8,148 nucleotides of DNA from Nitrospirota bacterium. GTDB taxonomy: Bacteria > NPL-UPA2 > JAADIA01. The stretch spans positions 1-8,148 of the forward strand of contig JAADIA010000072.1 in NCBI GenBank assembly GCA_013151555.1, given 5' to 3'. The notes below the pieces were generated by a model that was not told the origin of the DNA, did not search any database, and saw only the letters and a program-made list of their open reading frames with translations. The translations under genes were made by a program, and so were the position numbers. Shown piece after piece: positions 1 through 5,060 of the stretch. The first letter of the stretch is position 1, and each line of letters begins with the position of its first letter.

Positions 1-313
1 GGGGAGTCCTGCCAGTGAAGAGGGCCGGAAACGACTCCAGGTGATGACTGAGACCAGTGATGGATTTCAGATTGCCGAGGAAGACCTGGAATTGCGCGGC
101 CCGGGAGAATTTTTCGGAACCAGGCAATCGGGTATGCCCGAGCTGCGTTTAGGGAATATCGTTTCCGATATGAAACTGATGGAATTAGCTCGTCAGGAAG
201 CTTTTTCTTTGATCAAAAAAGATCCTTCCCTTCAAAGGCCGGAACACCGTCTTATAAAAGAATGTCTCCGGGATAGGTTTGAAGGAAAATTGGAGCTTTT
301 CTCTATAGGTTAA
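1..313 (+). CDS. recG: ATP-dependent DNA helicase RecG, C-terminal fragment
   Basis: This is the last ~103 codons of a gene that begins before the window; the reading frame is open from base 2 and ends at TAA 311-313. RecG is a monomeric superfamily 2 helicase that remodels stalled replication forks and Holliday junctions. The visible part holds the family's characteristic segment after the helicase core: EEGRKRLQVMTETSDGF followed by IAEEDLELRGPGEFFGTRQSG, which matches the RecG TRG (translocation) motif with its conserved glutamine in RQSG. After this come the usual charged C-terminal helices (ELARQEAFSLI, HRLIKECLRDRF). The helicase motifs and the N-terminal wedge domain lie outside the window. 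The 3' end looks intact and of normal length. The stop codon is followed immediately by a strong hairpin with a T-tract, which probably ends the transcript. Identification rests on the diagnostic TRG segment and is firm despite the short fragment. Confidence 0.95.
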   Translation, partial: GSPASEEGRKRLQVMTETSDGFQIAEEDLELRGPGEFFGTRQSGMPELRLGNIVSDMKLMELARQEAFSLIKKDPSLQRPEHRLIKECLRDRFEGKLELFSIG

Positions 314-314
314 A

Positions 315-368
315 AAAAAGGGGACAGGCTACTTTTAGAAGGCAAAAAAAGTAGCCTGTCCCCTTTTT
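315..368. terminator. Perfect 22-bp inverted repeat, probable bidirectional terminator
   Basis: The arms 315-336 and 347-368 are perfect reverse complements (22 bp) around a 10-nt loop. The GC core is GGGGACAGGCTAC, flanked by A-runs outside on the left and T-runs outside on the right, so both strands give a hairpin followed by U's. It starts two bases after the recG stop and can end recG, and also transcription arriving from the convergent PEP-CTERM gene. The core resembles palindromes I remember as dispersed multicopy elements in several anaerobe genomes (inference), so it may be a repeat family member acting as a terminator. Confidence 0.8.
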
Positions 369-404
369 CTCAGGCAGGTTATGGATTTCTTTTGAATAAG
401 AAAT

Positions 405-455
405 GGCAGCCGCAAGCTTTCAGCCTGTACAGGCTGACTGAAGCTTGCGACTACC
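405..455 (-). repeat. REP-like hairpin downstream of PEP-CTERM gene
   Basis: The inner arms CGCAAGCTT (411-419) and AAGCTTGCG (441-449) are perfectly complementary, with CAGCCTG/CAGGCTG nearer the loop and a 3-nt asymmetry between the two stem parts. Extending outward, GGCAGC (405-410) faces GACTACC. The two mismatches are C-A on the + strand but become U-G wobbles on the - strand, so the full stem forms best in RNA read from the PEP-CTERM side. It is followed there only by an interrupted T-rich stretch (ATTTCTTATTC), so it may be a weak terminator or 3'-end stabiliser, or a REP-type dispersed repeat. Confidence 0.6.
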
Positions 456-480
456 GATGAGGATGTTGCTCGTTACGGTT

Positions 481-1503
481 TTAGACTACGAATCTTTTCC
501 GGGCATAACCGATGAGACTTAGGAGACCGCTTCCTAAGAGCAGCAGGGTGCCGGGTTCGGGGACTACGGCTTCCAGGGCGTTTATTTCTTCAGTCCCGAC
601 GCGGAAGTCAGCTCCAACGGCATGGGGGGTATTCCATGCTTCGCCGCCGTGGGTCAGGAATACAGCGGGAGTACCGCGAGTCCATACCCAGACTTCGCCA
701 CCGTCATACTGGCCGGCAGCCTTGATGCTGAACATGATGCTGTCACCGGGAGCAAAGTAGTCGTCGCCTTCCTGGTCGAAGACCATCATGGCATCAAGGT
801 CCGTCAGTTGTTCGTCTAATTCGATGGCGCCGGCAATTTGAGCTGTGCTGATGTAAGGGACGCTAGTGTGAAGTCCGGAATTGTAGTAAAACACGGAAAC
901 TTTGCCCCCTCCCGGAACTGCCGGGTCACCGGACAAAGAGAACATGTTGGCATCATCGCCTGACCCCGGACCACCGGTATCTGAGGGACGAACCTCCGGT
1001 CCCCAGATTTCCAGTCCGTCTACGTCTTCGGGCGGAGCCTTAGAGTTGATAGTCGGGGGCGGAGCCCAGGTGCCGGTTGTATCTTTCCCGGCGTGCTGAT
1101 AATAGATGTTTCCGTCGGCCTGGAATGATGTTAACAGCGGAACCTTATCGTTTACGACGTCCCAGTAGTAGGCATCCCGAATGTTGGCCAGGGCGTCTAC
1201 TTGGTCGCTCTCTGTTGGGCGTTCGTAGTTGCCGCCGCTACCGCTGTAATCGAAGGTGTCCCAAGCATTGCCTGTTCCGTCCCAGGCAATATTCTGCAGG
1301 GGGTTGAGAACTCCGGCCCAGGTCTTGTCGGGATTGTTGGAGTACTCTTTTCCGGAAACGAGCTTGGGGTTAGGCACGGAATTGGGAGCATAAACGGATG
1401 GTGGGTTTGGAGGAGCCTGGGGATCGGCGCTCGCTTCCTCTGTCCATAGCAGACTTAATGCTACAGCTACAGCAAGAACGGAAATTATCATAACCTTTCG
1501 CAT
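481..1503 (-). CDS. Secreted PEP-CTERM sorting domain protein (340 aa)
   Basis: The predicted product is an exported protein handled by an exosortase. Residues 1-26 form a typical signal peptide: MRK, a hydrophobic core, then EEASA with cleavage after ASA before DPQAPP. The C-terminus (about residues 314-340) is a complete PEP-CTERM signal: VPEPGT (PEP at 315-317), a hydrophobic segment LLLLGSGLLSLIGYA, and the basic tail RKRFVV. In this family the tail is cut by a membrane exosortase, and the mature protein is usually surface- or exopolysaccharide-associated. The ~290-residue mature part is acidic and rich in Gly, Asp, Pro and Trp (for example GPGSGDDANMF, FDQEGDDYFAPGDSIMF, GGEVWVWTRGTP). 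I recognise no named domain; it is probably a beta-rich secreted fold. I chose ATG at 1503 because GGAGGTGA, an excellent Shine-Dalgarno match, lies 5 bases before it; the GTG at 1512 lies inside that site. The gene looks GC-richer than its neighbours. No exosortase gene is in the window. It is preceded by a sigma-54 promoter and a long structured leader. Confidence 0.88.
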   Translation of the reverse strand: MRKVMIISVLAVAVALSLLWTEEASADPQAPPNPPSVYAPNSVPNPKLVSGKEYSNNPDKTWAGVLNPLQNIAWDGTGNAWDTFDYSGSGGNYERPTESDQVDALANIRDAYYWDVVNDKVPLLTSFQADGNIYYQHAGKDTTGTWAPPPTINSKAPPEDVDGLEIWGPEVRPSDTGGPGSGDDANMFSLSGDPAVPGGGKVSVFYYNSGLHTSVPYISTAQIAGAIELDEQLTDLDAMMVFDQEGDDYFAPGDSIMFSIKAAGQYDGGEVWVWTRGTPAVFLTHGGEAWNTPHAVGADFRVGTEEINALEAVVPEPGTLLLLGSGLLSLIGYARKRFVV

Positions 1504-1543
1504 ATATGTCACCTCCTCTCCTGCGAGGGCAGTATAGCCCTCG
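1504..1543 (-). promoter_or_regulatory. Strong RBS with adjacent 7-bp hairpin
   Basis: On the - strand, GGAGGTGA precedes the ATG at 1503 by 5 bases and is complementary to eight bases of the 16S 3' end. Just upstream, CGAGGGC and GCCCTCG (1524-1530 and 1537-1543) form a perfect 7-bp stem with a 6-nt loop, leaving the RBS single-stranded. Such a hairpin may keep the initiation region open or stabilise a processed 5' end (inference). It also supports the downstream ATG over the GTG at 1512, which overlaps the SD. Confidence 0.7.
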
Positions 1544-1629
1544 GTTTTATTAATTTATATTAAAGAGCCGGGGTTAATACTGCTATTAGCTATCCTCCTT
1601 TCCTTAACATTTTTGGCTCTGGATTTTAG

Positions 1630-1682
1630 AAAAACAAAAAGCCGAACCTTTAAAGTTAAGTTAACTTAACTTTGGTCCGGCT
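1630..1682 (-). terminator. Terminator-like hairpin inside the PEP-CTERM leader
   Basis: Read on the - strand, AGCCGGACC (1682-1674) pairs with GGTTCGGCT (1648-1640) using eight Watson-Crick pairs and one G-U. Between them lies a perfect 22-bp palindrome (1652-1673, centre GTTAAC) that extends the stem, with a 3-nt AAA bulge. The stem is followed directly by TTTTGTTTTT. This is a textbook intrinsic terminator in - orientation. It lies about 180 nt after the sigma-54 promoter and about 130 nt before the PEP-CTERM start, and no - strand gene ends here, so attenuation or a short RNA are the simplest explanations. A second GCCGGA copy just upstream (GCCGGAGTAGCCGGA, with the first copy near 1690) could compete for the UUCGGC arm. 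Confidence 0.7.
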
Positions 1683-1872
1683 ACTCCGGCGATTACTGGC
1701 TGATAGAAAGTGAAAATCCATCCGACCTTCTCAACTTTGATTCTATCTCTTCTACTACTAAACTTTTACCAGGGTGAAACAGGCAAAATTAGAGTTCTTG
1801 AGAGGAATTAAGATGATAATCGCCAAGATTATTCAGAACTTAGAGGACACAAACATCCTTGCTTTTTAAGAC

Positions 1873-1888
1873 AGCATATTTCGTGCCA
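1873..1888 (-). promoter_or_regulatory. Sigma-54 (RpoN) -24/-12 promoter
   Basis: The - strand reads TGGCACG-AAAT-ATGCT. Against the published consensus TGGCACG-N4-TTGCW this matches 11 of 12 fixed positions; the only difference is A for the first T of the -12 element. The invariant GG (1887-1886) and GC (1875-1874) are separated by exactly 10 bases. It points toward the PEP-CTERM gene and predicts a start near 1862. RpoN together with the PrsK/PrsR two-component system is known to control PEP-CTERM genes in some exopolysaccharide-producing bacteria, which fits the context. The activator-binding site was not identified; the AT-rich stretch ~1915-2110 with TTGTAA...TTACAA (1919-1924 and 1949-1954) is where one would be expected. 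Confidence 0.75.
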
Positions 1889-2295
1889 GATTTTTGTAAA
1901 GGCGCAAAAAAATAATCGTTGTAATCTAACCCTTTGTCATACGTATAGTTACAAGAAAAAAATTTCCCCCAACGGGATCGGGTTTGCCAAAGCAGAATTA
2001 AGTAGATGTTTAAATAAAAAAACACTTTTTTTTCGCCAGGAGATTATTTAATAGTAAATCGTGTTCTGATAAGGATTTATGCATGTTCATTATTTTCAAC
2101 ATTTTTTGAAGGGAGGACAGTCTAAATTCAACATTCGGGGGGGAGATATGAAGTTTTTCTTATTGCCTTACTCGGGGGGCTATGTTAGAATAAAACAACT
2201 CTCAAGATATCCTATTTGAAAGCTCAGGATGTCTGATTGGACGAGTTAAAAGGCGGGTTACGGGTTTATATATAATACTATCTCAGGAGATGAGC
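1889..2295. other. AT-rich divergent intergenic region
   Basis: This stretch lies between the sigma-54 promoter and the DUF1015 start. It is AT-rich with homopolymer runs (A7-8 near 1906 and 2016, T8 near 2026) and is suitable as a bendable region for an enhancer-binding protein. ATACGTAT (1939-1946) is a small palindrome. GGGAGG at 2111-2116 looks like an SD but has no ORF at a usable distance. I see no RNA gene and no convincing protein gene here. Confidence 0.5.
2246..2276 (+). promoter_or_regulatory. Possible sigma-70 promoter for the DUF1015 gene
   Basis: A perfect TATAAT lies at 2271-2276 within TTTATATATAATAC. The best -35 is TTAAAA (2246-2251, 4 of 6), at 19 bp from TATAAT or 17 bp from the overlapping TATATA at 2269. 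Initiation would be about 13 nt before the chosen ATG, leaving the RBS almost at the 5' end, so the assignment is weak. Confidence 0.3.
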
Positions 2296-3594
2296 ATGGC
2301 AGAGATTTTACCTTTTAGGGGCATAAGATATGATGAGGGAAGAGGAGATGCGCTGGAGAGAGTTATTGCTCCTCCTTATGATGTTATCTCTCCTCAAGAT
2401 AGAGACAGGTTTTATGGGGAAAGTGATTATAATGTCATTCGTCTTATTTTGGGAAAGGAGTTCCCGGAAGATGATGAAAGGAATAATAAATATAGCCGGG
2501 CCGCTGATTTTTTTCAAGAGTGGTTGAAGAAAGGAGTGTTGAAAGAAGATGAGGAGCCGGCTATCTATGTTTATGAACAGGAGTATTTTCATAAAGGAAA
2601 AAAGAAATCTCGCCGGGGGTTCCTTGCACTTTTAAAGTTAGAGGATTTTGGCAGCGGGGGTATTTTCCCTCATGAGGAGACGCTTTCTCAACCTAAAAAG
2701 GACCGTCTGAATCTCCTTCGGGTCTGCTGGGCGAACCTGGGTCCGATATTTACTCTTTATTCTGATCCTAATCGGATTGTGGAGGGACTGCTCGGAGAAG
2801 AAAAAGAGACCCTTATAGATGTGGAGGATACCAAGGGGGAAAGGCATAAGATTAAAGCTATTACTTCGAGTGAGAAAATAGAGGGACTAAAACAGTTCTT
2901 GAAAAATAAAGAGATTTATCTTGCTGATGGCCATCACCGTTATGAGACTGCTTTGAATTTCCGGAATGAGATGCGCCAAAAATCTTCCTCTTATACGGGA
3001 GGCGAAGCTTATAATTATCTTATGACCTATTTTACTAACATGGATGATGAGGGGCTTCTTATTCTTCCCGCTCATCGCTTAATTTCTAAGCTGAAAGACT
3101 TGAATATAGATGAGCTGATTAAAAAACTAAGTCCTTGCTTTGAGATAACTCTTTTGGGTCCGGGGGAGGATGAACTCCGGAAGTTGCTTTCTTCTCTGGA
3201 GAAGAGAAATGAGGGGGAACACTTGTTCGGGATGTATGGAGCGGGCAGGCTTTATCTTTTGAGGTTGAGGGATGAAGCTATTCTCCATAAGTTGATGGGA
3301 GGAGATAAATCCTGGGATTGGAAAAAGTTGGATGTAACTATTCTTCATCAAATTATTCTTAATGGCGGTCTATCGGGAGGAAAGCGGTTGGATGAAGGAA
3401 AGGTGGATTATCTTACCGATGCTGAGGAAGCTTTTCGATTGGTCGGAAGAGGAAAATATCAATTAGCTTTCTTCCTCAATCCTCCCAAAGTAAGTCAGAT
3501 GAGAGATATTGCCCGGGTAGGGGAGAAGATGCCCGGGAAAGCCACTTATTTCTATCCCAAACTCCTTACCGGTTTGTTGATGCGAAAGATGTAG
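2296..3594 (+). CDS. DUF1015 family protein (432 aa)
   Basis: A full-length member of the DUF1015 family (PF06245). The family hallmarks are present in order: N-terminal MAEILPFRGIRYD, VIAPPYDVISPQDRDRFY (about 23-40), YVYEQEYFHKGKKKSRRGFLALLKLEDF (91-118), PHEETLSQPKKDRLNLLR (125-142), and the signature LADGHHRYETALNFR (209-223). The DGHHR-x(3)-A segment resembles the GHHR box of ParB-like proteins, a fold that includes the free-serine kinases SerK and SbnI. I recall reports linking some DUF1015 members to serine phosphorylation, but cannot confirm them here, so a small-molecule kinase role is only a hypothesis. The product is probably cytoplasmic, with no signal peptide or membrane segment. 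I chose ATG 2296 because AGGAG (2285-2289) is 6 bases upstream; the in-frame ATG at 2290 directly abuts the SD, and MAEI-PFRG is the usual family start. No ser gene is adjacent. Confidence 0.9.
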   Translation: MAEILPFRGIRYDEGRGDALERVIAPPYDVISPQDRDRFYGESDYNVIRLILGKEFPEDDERNNKYSRAADFFQEWLKKGVLKEDEEPAIYVYEQEYFHKGKKKSRRGFLALLKLEDFGSGGIFPHEETLSQPKKDRLNLLRVCWANLGPIFTLYSDPNRIVEGLLGEEKETLIDVEDTKGERHKIKAITSSEKIEGLKQFLKNKEIYLADGHHRYETALNFRNEMRQKSSSYTGGEAYNYLMTYFTNMDDEGLLILPAHRLISKLKDLNIDELIKKLSPCFEITLLGPGEDELRKLLSSLEKRNEGEHLFGMYGAGRLYLLRLRDEAILHKLMGGDKSWDWKKLDVTILHQIILNGGLSGGKRLDEGKVDYLTDAEEAFRLVGRGKYQLAFFLNPPKVSQMRDIARVGEKMPGKATYFYPKLLTGLLMRKM

Positions 3595-3599
3595 TTACT

Positions 3600-3772
3600 G
3601 CAATAAATCAAATAATAACCAATAGACCAAATCCCAATAACCAAATAATGACCAATGACTGAAATACCAATAACCAAACGCTAAGAGACTTTCCGGGTTT
3701 GATTATTGGTATTTGGAATTTATTTGGTGTTTGGAATTTGGTTGTTTGATAGTTGGTGATTGGTGTTTTACC
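3600..3772. repeat. AT-rich imperfect inverted repeat (MITE-like hairpin element)
   Basis: The left half (about 3600-3679) is built of AACCAATA/ACCAAATA-type units. The right half (about 3697-3770) is the mirror image, built of TTATTGG, TTTGGTGTTTGG and GGTGATTGGTG. The apical stem 3662-3679 with 3697-3714 pairs 17 of 18 positions, around a 17-nt loop (GCTAAGAGACTTTCCGG); the outer parts pair less well. It fills almost the whole gap between the DUF1015 and MFS genes. It has no coding capacity. The unit composition resembles intergenic repeats I remember from uncultured anaerobes (inference). It could act as a terminator, an mRNA stabiliser, or a non-autonomous mobile element. Confidence 0.75.
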
Positions 3773-3788
3773 AAAGGAATAAACAATT

Positions 3789-4949
3789 TTGACTGATTCC
3801 AGGAAGTTAGTGGTTAGCTTCTCCAGTTGTAATTTTCTTTTTTCCTTTACTTCCTGGATGGTTTTCTATTACCTTCCCCTTTACCTCAAGAACCTGGGGT
3901 TGCCGGATGAGAGGATTGGTATCCTCATTGGGGTCTTTTCTCTAACCACTCTCTTTCTGGTAGCTTTCTTTGGTCTTCTCAGCGATAAGTTTTCTCCCCG
4001 GAGACTCCTTCAACTGGGAGTTGTCTTGTTTCTGGTTTGTCTATCCGGGCTCTATTTTCTACCGGCCTTTATTAATATCTTTATCCTGCTGATTATTGGC
4101 GGAAGCGGTTCGACTCTTTATTTGGTTTCCCTTTATTCGCTTTATTACAAACATCTGAAGTTGAAACGGAGAGGAAAAAGCATTGGCATGTTTTTTCTCT
4201 CTGCCCATTTTGGTTTTGGATTGGGTCCGCTTTTAGGAGGGTTTATATCCCGTTATGGAAGCGGGGCGGTTATCTTTGCTGTAGGGGCAGGTATTATGTT
4301 TCTCCTTTTCCTTATTACTTTCGCTCTTCCAGATACGGCTCCTCTCCGGTTTAGCCTTGCCAAATATAAAAACGATCTTAAAAGAAAAGAAGTTTTTCTT
4401 CTGGTTCTGATAGTTTTTATAATGGGAATTCATTTTGGAGCGGAAAGAGTTACGAACTCTTTATTTATGAGAGAAGATATCGGTCTTACCATCTGGCAGA
4501 TTGGACAAATATTTTTCTTCCTGGGCATCTGGCTGGGAATATTTAGTCTCATCAGCGGACATCTCTTTGATAGGAATAAAGGGACGATAGTTCTTCTTTC
4601 CCTGGGGCTTTTCCTTTCCGGGGGGTTTCAGATTTTGACATCCCTGGCTGATTCCTATCTATCTATGTTGCTTATCAGATTGGCTCATACCGTAGGTGAT
4701 GCTTTTATAATTCTTTCTCTGGGATTACTTGTTTCTTTCCTTTTTCCCCACAAGAGGATGGGGGGGAATTTCGGCTTCTTAGTGACAGTGCGAACGGGAG
4801 GAATGTTTTTAGGAGCGCTGATTAGCGGTATCCTCAATGGAAACTTTGGATATAAGCCATCCTTCATTTTCAGTGGTCTCTTAGTGGTTTTCCTCTCTCT
4901 CTATCTCTTTCCCCGGAGGAGAATTTTCGACCGGGTATTGTCCGGTTGA
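3789..4949 (+). CDS. Major facilitator superfamily transporter, 12 TM (386 aa)
   Basis: An inner-membrane secondary transporter; the substrate is unknown. The protein is hydrophobic throughout with about twelve predicted membrane helices in two six-helix halves. The MFS motif A loop between helices 2 and 3 is clear (GLLSDKFSPRRL, about 62-73), and its weaker copy between helices 8 and 9 is GHLFDRNKG (257-265). A basic central loop, RFSLAKYKNDLKRKE (187-201), joins the halves. Helix 5 has GFGLGPLLGGFISRYG (141-156), the glycine-rich motif common in drug- and metabolite-exporting MFS. The start is TTG at 3789: an in-frame TAA at 3780 excludes anything further upstream, AAAGGA (3773-3778) lies 10 bases before it, and the next candidate (GTG 3810) is too close to its own AGGAAG. 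The RBS sits directly at the edge of the inverted repeat. The gene is collinear with the DUF1015 gene but shows no evident functional link. Confidence 0.88.
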   Translation: MTDSRKLVVSFSSCNFLFSFTSWMVFYYLPLYLKNLGLPDERIGILIGVFSLTTLFLVAFFGLLSDKFSPRRLLQLGVVLFLVCLSGLYFLPAFINIFILLIIGGSGSTLYLVSLYSLYYKHLKLKRRGKSIGMFFLSAHFGFGLGPLLGGFISRYGSGAVIFAVGAGIMFLLFLITFALPDTAPLRFSLAKYKNDLKRKEVFLLVLIVFIMGIHFGAERVTNSLFMREDIGLTIWQIGQIFFFLGIWLGIFSLISGHLFDRNKGTIVLLSLGLFLSGGFQILTSLADSYLSMLLIRLAHTVGDAFIILSLGLLVSFLFPHKRMGGNFGFLVTVRTGGMFLGALISGILNGNFGYKPSFIFSGLLVVFLSLYLFPRRRIFDRVLSG

Positions 4950-4983
4950 GACGAGAAAGATTTTTTCTGAGAAGGATTTTTCC

Positions 4984-5012
4984 TTGCCTTATGGTTTCGA
5001 GAGGTATAAAAT
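4984..5012 (+). promoter_or_regulatory. Possible sigma-70 promoter before the activase gene
   Basis: TTGCCT (4984-4989) and TAAAAT (5007-5012) are spaced by 17 bp in the 111-bp gap after the MFS gene. This predicts a start near 5019 and a ~42-nt leader to the ATG at 5061. There is no strong terminator in the gap (only a 5-bp AAGGA/TCCTT stem at 4972-4985), so read-through from the MFS gene is also possible. Confidence 0.35.
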
Positions 5013-5060
5013 ATAGAGCAGTTAATAATGGTAATGAGTGGAGAAGGGAAAACATCTGAG

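Larger units (their letters stand above)
1504..1862 (-). ncRNA. Long structured 5' leader of the PEP-CTERM gene
   Basis: This is the inferred untranslated leader from the predicted sigma-54 start (~1862) to the RBS, about 360 nt. Several stems are visible. AGTTCT/AGAACT (1835-1840 with 1793-1798) encloses ATAATC/GATTAT (1827-1832 with 1816-1821). A UUUUGCC/GGUAAAA hairpin lies around 1765-1790. The terminator-like hairpin is at 1640-1682. Further down, AGAGCC (1615-1620) pairs with GGCTCT (1564-1569), and GTTAA with TTAAC inside it. I checked by eye for the c-di-GMP-I (GEMM) signature and did not find it, and I recognise no other known riboswitch. It may be a riboswitch-like leader, an attenuator, or a small RNA ending near 1630 plus a separately processed mRNA. 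The transcript boundaries are inferred from the promoter match only. Confidence 0.45.

Noticed and set aside
1504-1512. GTG at 1512 as the PEP-CTERM start
   Set aside because: The GTG is part of the GGAGGTGA Shine-Dalgarno site; ATG 1503 is correctly spaced.
1504-1862. c-di-GMP-I (GEMM) riboswitch in the PEP-CTERM leader
   Set aside because: The conserved GGGCAAAC, GACGCAAAGC and tetraloop-receptor segments are not present on either strand.
1840-2025. 61-codon ORF on the - strand upstream of the PEP-CTERM gene
   Set aside because: GTG start without an RBS, AT-rich low-complexity beginning, and the sigma-54 promoter lies inside it.
2148-2219. 23-codon ORF (MKFFLLPYSGG...) after a G-rich stretch
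   Set aside because: GGGGAG is only about 3 bases from the ATG and no family resemblance is visible; too short to support.
2290-2295. ATG 2290 as the DUF1015 start
   Set aside because: It directly follows AGGAG with no spacing; ATG 2296 is 6 bases away and fits the family N-terminus.
3600-3772. CRISPR-like array from the repeated ACCAATA units
   Set aside because: Units are short, degenerate and mirror-symmetric, without regular spacers; it is one inverted repeat.
4972-4985. AAGGA-TTTT-TCCTT hairpin as an MFS terminator
   Set aside because: The 5-bp stem is too weak and has no following T-tract.
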